Shown piece after piece: positions 1 through 8,038 of a DNA stretch of 64,000 nt. Below the pieces are notes generated by a model. That model did not search any database. It saw only the letters and a list, made by a program, of their open reading frames with translations, and had not been told where the DNA came from. How positions within the stretch are numbered: position 1 is the stretch's first letter; each line of letters opens with the position of its first letter. The DNA comes from CAVOAK01 sp963664465 (lineage in GTDB: Bacteria; Pseudomonadota; Alphaproteobacteria; UBA8366; CAVOAK01), in contig CAXXSU010000011.1 in NCBI GenBank assembly GCA_963664465.2, positions 186,001 through 250,000 of the forward strand. Reading direction: 5' to 3'. The position numbers and the translations under genes are program-made.

Positions 1-123
1 CGCCAACTGAGACCTCCATTCGACCTTGCGGCGGTCGTGGCACTCGATTTTGTGGACCGATCCCGGGAAGTACGCGATGGTTTCCAGGTCCTGCCTGTTC
101 GGCTACTTTGGGCGGCGGAATAA
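1..123 (+). CDS. 3' end of a coding sequence, product unknown
   Basis: Frame 1 is open from the left edge to a TAA at 121-123 and reads as a plausible hydrophobic C-terminus (ends LPVRLLWAAE). The gene starts outside the window. I do not recognise the family. It lies 36 bases upstream of the dodecin gene on the same strand. Support is limited to an open frame with protein-like composition. Confidence 0.4.
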   Translation, partial: RQLRPPFDLAAVVALDFVDRSREVRDGFQVLPVRLLWAAE

Positions 124-159
124 GGGATCATCCAGGGATATCAACTTAGAGAGGATGTC

Positions 160-375
160 ATGGCGGAAAGCGTCTACAAGGTTGTCGAGCTCGTCGGCTC
201 AAGCTCCGAGTCCTGGGAGAAAGCGGCCGCCGCTGCGGTCGAGCGGGCAGGAAAGACTCTGCGCAACTTGCGCGTCGCCAAAGTCGAAGAGCAGGATCTC
301 CACATCGAGGATGGCAAGATCGCCGCCTACCGCGTTCGGCTCAAAGTGTCGTTCAAGTTCGAGGGCGACGTCTGA
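160..375 (+). CDS. Dodecin, flavin-binding storage protein
   Basis: This encodes a 71-residue protein starting MAESVYKVVELVG and containing SWEKAAAAAVERAGKTLRNL, the dodecin signature. Dodecins are small cytoplasmic proteins that form hollow dodecamers and bind flavins such as FMN or riboflavin, acting as flavin buffers. The length matches the family (about 65-75 residues) and the gene looks complete. The ATG at 160 follows a GAGG ribosome-binding site about 6 bases upstream. It stands alone between an unknown gene end and the repeats at 431-520, with no partner gene that would refine its role. Confidence 0.92.
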   Translation: MAESVYKVVELVGSSSESWEKAAAAAVERAGKTLRNLRVAKVEEQDLHIEDGKIAAYRVRLKVSFKFEGDV

Positions 376-430
376 CGGCTTTAGCGGGACGTCATTATCG
401 CGTCGTCGGCATCAATTGGGAGATTGGCGC

Positions 431-461
431 CAGTGGTCTATCTCACCAGTGGTCTATCTCA
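431..461. repeat. Two tandem copies of a 15-16 bp unit
   Basis: The unit cagtggtctatctca occurs at 431-445 and again at 447-461, separated by one base. It sits in the gap between dodecin and the cyclase, immediately before a second tandem array. Confidence 0.9.
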
Positions 462-472
462 GGAGGGACTTT

Positions 473-520
473 GCTGAGTACGGAGCTGAGTACGGAGCTG
501 AGTACGGAGCTGAGTACGGC
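473..520. repeat. Four tandem copies of a 12-bp unit
   Basis: The unit gctgagtacgga is repeated four times in a row, the last copy ending in c instead of a. The array ends about 30 bases before the GTG start of the cyclase, so it lies in that gene's leader or promoter region. The 12-bp period keeps frame if it is ever translated. There are no spacers, so it is not a CRISPR. Confidence 0.92.
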
Positions 521-551
521 GCAAATTCTCTCCTAGAACGCGAGAATCCAT

Positions 552-2435
552 GTGTTGGAAACCAGACCGGTAGCGGGGTGTCGCTTGGTTGACCAGACGA
601 AAAGCGAGGCGATTTATCACGTCGACGTGGAACCGGGCGGTTGCCGCGTACGTGCCCAGATCGACGGTCAAGTTGTCGCAGACAGCCTCGATGTCTTGGT
701 GATGCATGAAACCTATCTACCGTCCCAATGCTATTTTCCAAAAGGCGACTTGATCGACGATCTTCTCGTCGCGTCGCCATTCCGGACATTTTGTCCGTTC
801 AAGGGCACCGCCCACCATTGGCATCTTCAACTTTCAGACCGCGTTATTGAAAACGCTGCGTGGAGTTACGAAATCCCGTTGCGCGAGGCATTGCGCGTCG
901 GAGGATACATCGCTTTCTACCCGCACGTGGTGGAGGAGTTGTTGTCCGACGAACCCCTGCCGTCGGTTGAGATTGAGCAGGTCGGCGACAGCCCACTGAT
1001 CGGCTGGCTCTTGCAACAAGCCTGGTTGTGCACGACGCCTGCGGAACTCACCGAGCGCTTTGCCGAGCGCCTGCAGATGATTAGCATGCCGCTTTGGCGG
1101 TTAGGTATCAATTTATGGACGCTTCACCCCGAACTCGCAGGTCAGCGATTTACCTGGACACGGGACGGCGATGGCGTTGTCGAAAGCGACACGCCCTACG
1201 GTGTGTTGCAGCATCCAGCATATCTCAATAGCCCCGTGCGCCACGTCAGCGAGGGCTTAGGCGGAGTCCGTCAGCGCCTAGATGTCGATGAGCCGGAGTT
1301 TCAGTTTCCAATCATGGACGAGCTCCGCGCAAACGGTGGAACCGATTACATTGCCATGCCGTTGCCCTTTTCTGACGGTCAGTTCCAGACATTGACGATT
1401 GCAACCGATCATCCTGACGGCTTCTCGACCGCCATTCTTGGCCAAACGTTTGAAGCGGTTCTGGCATTGGGTCGATTTTTCGAGGTGTTAACACTGCGGC
1501 GCAACGCCACCGTCCTATTCGAAACTTACCTTGGCGCAAGAACGGGGCGGCAGGTGCTCGACGGGCTGACCCATCGCGGAGATGGAGAAGAAATACGTGC
1601 CGTCATCCTCTATTGCGATTTGCGCGATTCGACGGCCCTTCTACAGTCGCTTTCTCGTGAGACCTATCTGGATTTGCTGAATAGCTTTTTTGAGCGCGCG
1701 ACCGAGCCCATATTGGCTGCTGGCGGAGAAGTACTGAAGTTTATCGGTGATGCAGTGCTGGCAATATTTCCCCTGGATGGTGACAACGCCGACGATGAGG
1801 CCATAAGCACAGCCTGCTGGAGAGCGCGTACGGTAGCTCAGGACATCGTCTCACGGGTTGCGGCGATGCCTGCGGCACCGAATTGTTCAACTTTGCAATG
1901 CGCCATCGGACTCCATTTCGGCGATCTGATGTACGGCAACGTCGGAGTCCCGAACCGGCTCGATTTCACAGTGATTGGTACCGCGGTCAATGTCGCCGCT
2001 CGTTTGAGTGAGGAATGCAAGACACTGGAGCAGTCGTTTTTGATGTCGGCGGATGTGGCTAGGCATGCGCCCCAAGACCTCCGTTCGCTCGGAAAACGGC
2101 AGTTGCACAATATCGACGATGATCTTGAAGTGTTTGTGGTCGCCGGCGCCGAGTTTGGATACCGACACCCCGACCAGGCAGCCAGTTTCTATTTCCCGTA
2201 TAGCCGGTTCAATTCAGGGTGGGAAAGCCCCCCCTCGAGAAACCCAAGCGTTCCGTGGTCCCGGATTTCCGCCAAGGCGTCCCTGAGAAGGCCGAGAACA
2301 GAACGGGACAGGCCGCCGGCCAGGGAAATCCTCTTAACGCCGAGCGATACGAGGGCGTTGATGTCGAGGCCGCCGGCTCCCGCAATCACATTGAGAGGAC
2401 CGTCGATCTCGCGAACCAGATCACCGATCGCCTGA
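552..2435 (+). CDS. DUF427 domain fused to a class III adenylate/guanylate cyclase
   Basis: This 627-residue protein has a GTG start. Residues about 30-125 match DUF427 (FPKGD, then CPFKGTAHHW, then ENAAWSYE). Residues about 130-340 resemble the N-terminal module found on many proteobacterial class III cyclases (SPLIGWLLQQAW, GTDYIAMPLPFSDG). Residues about 345-530 form the cyclase catalytic domain, with the metal-binding aspartate in YCDLRDS near 354, KFIGDAVLAIF near 398 and FTVIGTAVNVAARL. It probably makes cAMP from ATP in response to a signal sensed by the N-terminal part; the substrate is not proven. The last 80 or so residues lie antisense to the convergent PEP mutase-like gene and resemble no cyclase tail, so the original stop may have been lost by a frameshift near 2160-2190. 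Confidence 0.85.
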   Translation: MLETRPVAGCRLVDQTKSEAIYHVDVEPGGCRVRAQIDGQVVADSLDVLVMHETYLPSQCYFPKGDLIDDLLVASPFRTFCPFKGTAHHWHLQLSDRVIENAAWSYEIPLREALRVGGYIAFYPHVVEELLSDEPLPSVEIEQVGDSPLIGWLLQQAWLCTTPAELTERFAERLQMISMPLWRLGINLWTLHPELAGQRFTWTRDGDGVVESDTPYGVLQHPAYLNSPVRHVSEGLGGVRQRLDVDEPEFQFPIMDELRANGGTDYIAMPLPFSDGQFQTLTIATDHPDGFSTAILGQTFEAVLALGRFFEVLTLRRNATVLFETYLGARTGRQVLDGLTHRGDGEEIRAVILYCDLRDSTALLQSLSRETYLDLLNSFFERATEPILAAGGEVLKFIGDAVLAIFPLDGDNADDEAISTACWRARTVAQDIVSRVAAMPAAPNCSTLQCAIGLHFGDLMYGNVGVPNRLDFTVIGTAVNVAARLSEECKTLEQSFLMSADVARHAPQDLRSLGKRQLHNIDDDLEVFVVAGAEFGYRHPDQAASFYFPYSRFNSGWESPPSRNPSVPWSRISAKASLRRPRTERDRPPAREILLTPSDTRALMSRPPAPAITLRGPSISRTRSPIA

Positions 2436-3025
2436 GCCGTGTCGACGGCGATAACGAAGGCGCAGTCGGCGCCGGCGTTCAGGTAGGCATTGGCACGTCC
2501 GGCCGCCTCGTCGATTTTCTCAATTTCCGACGCCTGTTGGCTGAAATAGACGTCGGTGCGCGCGTTAATGACCAGGGGCACGCCAGTGTCCTCGGCTGCC
2601 GCCCGTGCCGCGGCGATACGTTCGACGGCGGCAGTCTGCGCGAGGAGCGTCCCGGCGGCATGATCCACGCCGTCCTCTAAATTGATCCCGATGGCGCCAG
2701 CGCCAATGGTCAACCGCACGGTTTCGGCAACTTCCTCCGCCGTACCGCCGTAACCCGCCTCCATATCCGCCGTCACCGGAAGCGAAACCCGCGCAGCGAT
2801 GTCAGCGACCGCCCTCAGCATCTTGTCCCGGCTCATGTGTTCGCCATCGGCATGACCCAACGCCCAGGCGACCCCGGCGCTGGTCGTCGCCAGTGCGGGA
2901 AAGCCTGCATCGGCCGCAATCACGGCCGAGCCCGGGTCCCAGATATTAGGCAGGACCAACGGCGCCTCGCCGAGGTGGAGGGCACGAAAATCGTCCGCCT
3001 TCTTGCGTTGTCCGTTGTCGCTCAT
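2189..3025 (-). CDS. Isocitrate lyase/PEP mutase superfamily enzyme
   Basis: The protein has 278 residues from the ATG at 3025, two bases after the stop of the upstream SnoaL-like gene. It has the alpha/beta-barrel features of this superfamily: LPNIWDPGSA near the N-terminus, the metal site TADMEAGYG (Asp87, Glu89) and GINLEDG (Glu117, Asp118). The KKCGH loop of true isocitrate and methylisocitrate lyases is absent. It is therefore more likely a mutase, hydrolase or oxaloacetate decarboxylase-like member acting on a small 2-oxo or phosphonate-type acid. It is the last gene of a leftward operon with SnoaL-like, GST-like and TauD-like genes, which suggests a role late in a catabolic route. The exact substrate cannot be read from the sequence. 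Confidence 0.85.
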   Translation of the reverse strand: MSDNGQRKKADDFRALHLGEAPLVLPNIWDPGSAVIAADAGFPALATTSAGVAWALGHADGEHMSRDKMLRAVADIAARVSLPVTADMEAGYGGTAEEVAETVRLTIGAGAIGINLEDGVDHAAGTLLAQTAAVERIAAARAAAEDTGVPLVINARTDVYFSQQASEIEKIDEAAGRANAYLNAGADCAFVIAVDTAQAIGDLVREIDGPLNVIAGAGGLDINALVSLGVKRISLAGGLSRSVLGLLRDALAEIRDHGTLGFLEGGLSHPELNRLYGK

Positions 3026-3027
3026 GG

Positions 3028-3516
3028 TCACGCGAGTTTGCCCTCTCTCTCGGCCCAGATTTCCAAGGTCGCAGGCTCGTTTGGACGCCTGAAGACGCTC
3101 AATCCACCTTGTCTTTCGGCAATCTGCCAAGTATCGCCAACGCGCCTCATCTTGGCGTAGTTGTCACCGAACCGGTGCGGGCCCTCGAACTTTAGCGGTC
3201 CGTCCATATCCTCTCGCCGTCCTTCGCGCGAGTAGTAGAGCGTGTTGTACGCTGCTGCGTCGGCATGGTCCTCATCGATCACATTGATGACCATGTTGGT
3301 CAAGCAATGGCGGATTGTGTCATCGCCGAGCGCGCCGTACAGGGCCTCGAGAAGTTGGTCCCTCCCCTTGAGGTCGAGCCCCATCTCCTTCCACTCGATG
3401 TCTTCGGTAAACAGTGCAACGGCCTTCTCGAATTCATGGTGGTCGACGTAGAGGTAGTATTGGCGCCAAGTCTTTTGGCAATCCCATTCGATGCCGCGCT
3501 CGGTTTCTCTATCCAT
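3028..3516 (-). CDS. SnoaL-like (NTF2-fold) protein, copy B
   Basis: A 162-residue protein starting MDRETERGIEWDCQKTWRQY. Size, the FTEDIEWKEMGLDLKGRDQL segment and the late EGPHRFGD and MRRVGDTWQIAERQGGLSVF segments fit the SnoaL-like/NTF2 cone fold, which covers isomerases, dehydratases and hydrolases acting on small organic molecules. It is a close tandem paralogue of the next gene upstream, and its start overlaps that gene's stop by 8 bases. Its intact C-terminus (RRPNEPATLEIWAEREGKLA) shows what the paralogue's C-terminus should look like. The reaction is unknown; the surrounding operon suggests catabolism. Confidence 0.8.
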   Translation of the reverse strand: MDRETERGIEWDCQKTWRQYYLYVDHHEFEKAVALFTEDIEWKEMGLDLKGRDQLLEALYGALGDDTIRHCLTNMVINVIDEDHADAAAYNTLYYSREGRREDMDGPLKFEGPHRFGDNYAKMRRVGDTWQIAERQGGLSVFRRPNEPATLEIWAEREGKLA

Positions 3517-4039
3517 GATTTTCCTCCCAATTTCGTCTGCGTATACAATTACAGTTTCTTCGCGCCCGCCTCCCTAGCCCAATCATCGAGGGCCACCGGT
3601 TCGTTCGGGCGCTGAAAATCAATTGTCCGCCCTCTCTAGCCGCGATCTGCCACTCATCGCCGACCCGCCGCATCGTCGCGACACCATCGGCGAAGCGGTG
3701 CGGGCCCTCGAAATGAAGCGGGCCGTCCATCTCGTCCCTGCGTCCTTCACGCGAATAGTAAATGTTGGTGTAGTTCAACAGGTCCGCATTATCCTCGTCG
3801 ATTACAGTGACGATGGTGTTGGTGATGACATGGCGAATGGTGTCGTTACCGATGCCGCCATGCAGGGCATCCAGAAGCTGCTCGCGGCCCTTGAGGTCGA
3901 GTCCGGCAACCTTCCAAACAACGTCTTCGGTGAACAGTTTAACCGCCTCGTCGAACTCGTAATGGTCAGTGAGGTGGTAGAACTGGCGAATGACCCGTTC
4001 GCATTCCCACTCGATGCCCCGTTCGGTTTCTCGATCCAT
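3509..4039 (-). CDS. SnoaL-like (NTF2-fold) protein, copy A, with C-terminal frameshift
   Basis: The 176-residue product shares most of its length with copy B (MDRETERGIEW, FTEDVVWKVAGLDLKGREQLL, EGPHRFAD). After REGGQLIF it changes into an unrelated arginine-rich tail. In the neighbouring frame the same DNA reads TIDFQRPNEPVALDDWA and stops at 3549-3551, aligning residue for residue with copy B. One base missing in the stretch 3626-3631 therefore explains the odd tail. The fold core is complete, so the protein may still work; a sequencing error is also possible. It is the middle gene of the six-gene leftward operon. Confidence 0.8.
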   Translation of the reverse strand: MDRETERGIEWECERVIRQFYHLTDHYEFDEAVKLFTEDVVWKVAGLDLKGREQLLDALHGGIGNDTIRHVITNTIVTVIDEDNADLLNYTNIYYSREGRRDEMDGPLHFEGPHRFADGVATMRRVGDEWQIAAREGGQLIFSARTNRWPSMIGLGRRARRNCNCIRRRNWEENHG

Positions 4040-4095
4040 GATTCCCTCCCTAAGTGTCGCTTAATTCTTTCGGACCATACTTATCGTCAGCGAAC

Positions 4096-4785
4096 TCAAG
4101 AAAACGGATGCTCTGAGGGCGCATGGACCCACGGCTCCTGCTCGGCGAGTGCAATATATTCCTTCATCAACGGATGATCTCGTATGGTGTCGCAATAGTC
4201 CGCTTCGATTTCCTCGAGCGGCACATTGTAGGTTACAAAGCGGTTGACGAGCGGCGCGCTCATGGCGTCGGCGACGGAAAACCGGCCGAAGAGATAGGGC
4301 CCGTCCGCAGCATGTTTGGAACGGCAGTCACGCCAGATCTTGGTGTTGCGGTCATAGATTCGTTGAATGTCAGCCGGCACCGTAATCTTCTCCGTTCGCT
4401 GCCGGACGTTCGTTGGCATGACGGCGCCGATAGAAACGAACGGCACCGCGGCCCAGTGGGCACCACTAAATGAATGCATATCGGCAACGACGGATCGCGC
4501 GACAGCCCGCGTCGAGCGATCATCGGGCCACAGGCCAGCCTCGGGGGCAAGCTCCGCCACGTACTCACAGATCGCCGCGGAATCCCAGATTGTCAGATCA
4601 CCGTGCTTGAGGACCGGCACCGAACCCGTCGGACTAAGCGCGTCGAAACGCTTGCGCGCATCGGGGTCGCTGAAGGGGATCGTGACCTCATCAAACTCGA
4701 GGCCCGCAACTTTGAGGCAGAGCCACGCCGGAAGCGGCCAGCGGCTGTAATTCTTGTTGGCGGTGATCAGCGTCAAGTCGGTCAT
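4096..4785 (-). CDS. Glutathione S-transferase family protein, copy B
   Basis: A 229-residue protein from the ATG at 4785, which follows an AAGGGAGA ribosome-binding site; the frame extends upstream without support. The N-terminal thioredoxin-like domain has LITANKNYSRWPLPAWLCLK, a glutathione-site loop of this GST group, then PTGSVPVLKHGD and the glutathione-binding DSAAICEYVAE. The C-terminal helical domain contains HSFSGAHWA and FGRFSVADAMSAPLVNRF. It probably conjugates, isomerises or reductively cleaves a substrate using glutathione in the cytoplasm. It is a tandem paralogue of the next gene, 31 bases away, in an operon with a dioxygenase. The actual substrate is unknown. Confidence 0.87.
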   Translation of the reverse strand: MTDLTLITANKNYSRWPLPAWLCLKVAGLEFDEVTIPFSDPDARKRFDALSPTGSVPVLKHGDLTIWDSAAICEYVAELAPEAGLWPDDRSTRAVARSVVADMHSFSGAHWAAVPFVSIGAVMPTNVRQRTEKITVPADIQRIYDRNTKIWRDCRSKHAADGPYLFGRFSVADAMSAPLVNRFVTYNVPLEEIEADYCDTIRDHPLMKEYIALAEQEPWVHAPSEHPFS

Positions 4786-4816
4786 CTGCAGATCTCCCTT
4801 CGGCGACGCCGTCGCT

Positions 4817-5506
4817 TCAAGAAAACGGTCGGTCCGAATACTCGTGAGACCAAGGTTCCGCTTCAGCGATCGCAATGTATTCCTTGATATTCGGATGCGC
4901 CCGCATGGTATCGCGATAGTCTGCCTCGATGTTGCCGAGCGGCACGCTGTAGGTCACAAAGCGGTTGACGAATGGGGCGCTCATGGCGTCCGCAATCGAA
5001 AACTGACCGAAGAGATATGGACCATCGGCGGCATATTTGAGACGGCACTCGCGCCACACGTTCGTATTGCGGTCGAAGACCTTTTGAATGTCGGCCGGCA
5101 CCTTGATCCTATCCGTTCGCTCCCGGATGTTCGTTGGCATGACCCTACCAACATCTATGGACGGAACTTCGGCGCGATGGGCGCCGCTAAAGGAATGGAT
5201 ATCGGCAACGAACGAGCGCGCGATAGCTCGCTTCGACCGGTCATCCGGCCAGAGGCCGGCTTCGGGGGCAAGCTCTGCTATGTATTCGCAGATCGCCATG
5301 GAATCCCACAGCATCAAATCGCCGTGCTTGAGGGCGGGCACCGAGCCCGTCGGCGTATGTTGTAAGAACAACTCTCGCGCGTTGGGATCGCTGAAAGGAA
5401 TGGTGATCTCATCAAATTCGAGGTCTGCAGCTTTGAGGCACAACCACGCTGGAAGCGGCCAAAGACAGTAGTTCTTATTGGCGGTAATGAACGTTATGTC
5501 GGCCAC
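4817..5506 (-). CDS. Glutathione S-transferase family protein, copy A
   Basis: A 229-residue paralogue of the neighbouring GST, with the same NKNYCLWPLPAW loop, PTGSVPALKHGD, DSMAICEYIAELAPEAGLWP and a C-terminal GQFSIADAMSAPFVNRF. A GTG start at 5506 is preferred: it sits 8 bases after an AAGGAGG ribosome-binding site (complement of 5515-5521) and aligns with the start of copy B. The two copies stay collinear with no indels but differ at many positions. That implies an old duplication with possible division of labour, for instance on two stereoisomers, as known for beta-etherase-type GST pairs. That last point is inference. Confidence 0.87.
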   Translation of the reverse strand: MADITFITANKNYCLWPLPAWLCLKAADLEFDEITIPFSDPNARELFLQHTPTGSVPALKHGDLMLWDSMAICEYIAELAPEAGLWPDDRSKRAIARSFVADIHSFSGAHRAEVPSIDVGRVMPTNIRERTDRIKVPADIQKVFDRNTNVWRECRLKYAADGPYLFGQFSIADAMSAPFVNRFVTYSVPLGNIEADYRDTMRAHPNIKEYIAIAEAEPWSHEYSDRPFS

Positions 5507-5639
5507 GATCCGTGCCTCCTTATGTCGCGTATCCATATCCTACGGCACCCGGCGAACGGCTCCCACTACTCCATGTGGAACATCGAGGCTCGTCCGCGGT
5601 AACGACCCGAATTGTGATATTGGCATCGCCGAGCACACC

Positions 5640-6497
5640 TCAGGCGGGCTTATCGCCCCTGATTTGGGTGCGATGCATAATACGCCGCGCATTTGGATCG
5701 AATGAATCACGGCGATGCATGGTGCAGCGGTTATCCCAAACCAACAGGTCGCCGACACGCCACTTGTGCGTATAAGTGTATTGCGTGTTGATCGCGGCCC
5801 GCCAAATCGTATCGAGAAGGTTTTCGCTCTCCTCTACTGGAAGCGTTCCAACATAGGCGTTGCGGCGGCGCCCGAGATACAACGCCTTGCGGCCGGTCTC
5901 AGGATGCGTTCGGAGCATTGGGTGCTTCGCGCCGGGTATCTTGCTGACGTCGGTGACGGGCTGAAATCCTTTCCGCAACTCGCCCGCGCTATTGTAGCTC
6001 GCATCATGGATTGCTTCGAGCCGACCGACCTTGTTGCGCAAGTCTTCCGGAAGCGCGTCATAGGCCTCGTACATATTTAGAAAACTTGTATCGCCACCGC
6101 TGGCTGGGACCTCAAGTGCATGGAGCAGGCTCGCCGTCGGCGGTTTCGAAATATACGACATGTCCGTATGCCAGATGGCCTCGCCAGCGCCGAGTACGCC
6201 AATCATCACACCACCCTCGACCACGTTCGAGACAACGTTCACTTTCGGCAGATCGGGTACACTGCCGTCACTCGCAGGATTTGAGGCTTCGCCGATTGGC
6301 GCATCTTCAAGATCGCCGAACCGAGCGCTAAAAAGCACGAGTTGATCGTCACTCAGCGTTTGCTCTGGGAAGACCAGGACGAGGTGTTCCAACCAAGCGG
6401 CGCGTATCTGCTGCATGGTTTCGGCGTCGACCCTAGAGCTGACATCGAGACCACGCACTTCAGCGCCGATAAACTCAGAGAGTTGACGCACTTCCAT
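5640..6497 (-). CDS. TauD/TfdA-family Fe(II)/2-oxoglutarate-dependent dioxygenase
   Basis: A 285-residue protein of normal family length. The iron facial triad is visible: His110 and Asp112 in IWHTDMSY and the distal His261 in WDNRCTMHRR. An arginine after RRIMHRTQIRG should bind 2-oxoglutarate. Related enzymes hydroxylate taurine, 2,4-D or other small sulfonates, ethers and acids in the cytoplasm, releasing an unstable hydroxylated product. It is the first gene of the leftward operon, 133 bases before the GST pair, and so probably performs the first oxidative step. Which substrate it attacks cannot be told from sequence. Confidence 0.9.
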   Translation of the reverse strand: MEVRQLSEFIGAEVRGLDVSSRVDAETMQQIRAAWLEHLVLVFPEQTLSDDQLVLFSARFGDLEDAPIGEASNPASDGSVPDLPKVNVVSNVVEGGVMIGVLGAGEAIWHTDMSYISKPPTASLLHALEVPASGGDTSFLNMYEAYDALPEDLRNKVGRLEAIHDASYNSAGELRKGFQPVTDVSKIPGAKHPMLRTHPETGRKALYLGRRRNAYVGTLPVEESENLLDTIWRAAINTQYTYTHKWRVGDLLVWDNRCTMHRRDSFDPNARRIMHRTQIRGDKPA

Positions 6498-6699
6498 GGA
6501 TGCATAGCTCCAGCGAATTGGACCACTGCCCGCAGCGATGATCTAGCCGCGAGGCAGCGGAGGCTCCCAGTCGGACAAAGGATGGTAGCACGAAGCAGGC
6601 AAACCCACGACTGGAGCCGATCCACGCCGCCGCATCGCTCGATCGTTGCTCCCGGTCCGGCGGCGCACCAGACGCAGCTATGACTTCAACCGCCCAGAC

Positions 6700-7323
6700 T
6701 CATTTGACGGCGAAACAGTAGAACAGGCCGTTGCCACCGGTACCTACCAAATTGCTCTGGCTGCAACCGCGCGAGTCATGCGACGAGTTCCACGATTTCG
6801 ACGGCGCGTCGTCGCTCAATCCCATACGGTCATGGTGGCCGACGACGGCGCTGCCCTCGCCGTTCAGGGTCCAGTCGCCACATGTCTTGCCGGCGATCAA
6901 AATGCCCACTGGGCTCGAGCCGGTCAGAATGTCGTGCATGTTGGGGCTGTCGCCGCGTCCGTTAACCATCCCACCCTTCTCGGTGAGCCCGGTCTGCTTG
7001 TCGATCAGGTTTGCGTCACTATGCAATGCGGCCAAATCTTTGGCGATCATCGCGCCCGCCGCATTGTACCAAGGCCCGCTGCCGATGCGGTCGCGGGCAT
7101 TGGCGGCAGGTGTACTGAGATAGGCGTGCCAGGTCTTGCCGCCTGCGCCGACGGCTTGGGCCAGGCTTTGACACTGTGCGTCTGCGCCTGCGAGACCACC
7201 CAAATTGGCGCCGTCGCCAGAACCTTGACTGGTGATGAAGAAGCTCATTTTCGCGTCCTGCGCTTGTACCGCAGGTATGAGCGTCACAAGGCAAAGCGCA
7301 CAAGCAATCGCAAATCTCTTCAT
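6700..7323 (-). CDS. Secreted DUF1554/lectin-like protein
   Basis: A 207-residue protein with a clear signal peptide (MKRFAIACALCLVTLIPAVQAQ, cleavage about residue 22). The mature part opens with FFITSQGSGDGANLGGLAGADAQCQSLA, typical of DUF1554/endostatin-like lectin-fold proteins. Conserved features continue with WHAYLSTPAANARDRIG, GPWYNA, DWTLNG and HHDRMGLS, and a disulfide-prone CSQSNLVGTGGNGLFYCF ends it. It is probably periplasmic or secreted; function unknown. A GGAGG ribosome-binding site lies 10 bases before the ATG. It is on the same strand as the dioxygenase operon but about 200 bases upstream, so it is probably separate. Confidence 0.75.
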   Translation of the reverse strand: MKRFAIACALCLVTLIPAVQAQDAKMSFFITSQGSGDGANLGGLAGADAQCQSLAQAVGAGGKTWHAYLSTPAANARDRIGSGPWYNAAGAMIAKDLAALHSDANLIDKQTGLTEKGGMVNGRGDSPNMHDILTGSSPVGILIAGKTCGDWTLNGEGSAVVGHHDRMGLSDDAPSKSWNSSHDSRGCSQSNLVGTGGNGLFYCFAVK

Positions 7324-7399
7324 GGAATATCGTCCTCCAGATCGCTCGCGGACCTTGTCACCATACGAGCACGTGTTGAAACCGAGATGAAGCCGAGAT

Positions 7400-7415
7400 G
7401 AAGCCGGGCGGCTTC
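7400..7415. other. Short inverted repeat next to an 11-bp direct repeat
   Basis: The palindrome gaagccgggcggcttc can form a 6-bp stem with a 4-base loop. Just before it, ccgagatgaag is repeated in tandem (7382-7392 and 7393-7403). This lies in the 286-base gap between the divergent lectin-like gene and the methyltransferase gene, where nothing else is evident. Confidence 0.45.
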
Positions 7416-7609
7416 AGAAGAGTTAACAGACGCGACGGCTTACTTATTCCGCATCTCGTCGATCTTTGGGTTGCGCCTTCGACACCGCTGAGGACGCGCA
7501 CGAATTGATCCCCGCCTGGCGGTACGGTAACCTGGATAACGGTGGATGAAGTCTGCCCGAGCCGCCGAGGGTATGGATTTATCGCCACCCGAAATGGGAG
7601 CATTTTTCC

Positions 7610-7925
7610 ATGCAAGTGGAATTTAGACGAAAATCACGCGTCAAATCAGCATCTGCCTTTCTACAGAAATTTCGCAACAATGTTGCCTCGCAGACAGGCG
7701 AGGACGGACTCATCGAGAAAATTTTCGAGATCGCGGGTGTTACAAACCAATATTGCGTCGAGTTTGGCGCCTGGGATGGAAGGCACAACAGCAACACCTG
7801 GAACCTGATAAAAAATCAGGGTTGGTCTGGCCTGCTAATCGAGGCAAATGAGGCGAGATTTACAGATCTCCAGGCCGAATATGCGGATCGTGAAGACGTG
7901 GCCTTGCTGAATGGGCTAATTGAAA
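7610..7925 (+). pseudogene. FkbM-like methyltransferase gene, 5' part (split by insertion)
   Basis: The first 105 codons of a methyltransferase-type gene (contains SQTGEDGLIEKIFE, the cofactor-site segment YCVEFGAWDGRH and GWSGLLIEAN). Reading runs into the inserted element and stops at 7963. Removing bases 7926-10722 (the element plus one copy of the 8-bp target duplication) joins this part in frame to 10723-11225. The product would be an uninterrupted 272-residue protein. Related proteins methylate sugars or other small metabolites. The insertion must inactivate the gene unless it excises precisely. Confidence 0.85.
7918..7925. repeat. Target site duplication of the IS1595-type element (left)
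   Basis: The 8-bp sequence aattgaaa lies directly outside the left inverted repeat and is repeated at 10715-10722 outside the right one. Eight bases is the duplication length known for the IS1595 family. Confidence 0.9.
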
Positions 7926-8038
7926 GGGCATTATATACGAGAGTGCCAGCCCGGCCCGGCTAGGCGTCGGCGTCGTCGACGAGCCGTTCGTCAGCAGTAG
8001 CACCAATGCTTTTCGCGCTGTCTCTCTCGCAGGGCCTT

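Noticed and set aside
473..520. Possible CRISPR or iteron-type origin
   Set aside because: Only four 12-bp units without spacers, no replication initiator gene and no AT-rich region nearby.
26..592. 188-codon frame over dodecin and the repeats
   Set aside because: It is a shadow of the dodecin gene and runs through the tandem repeats; composition is not protein-like.
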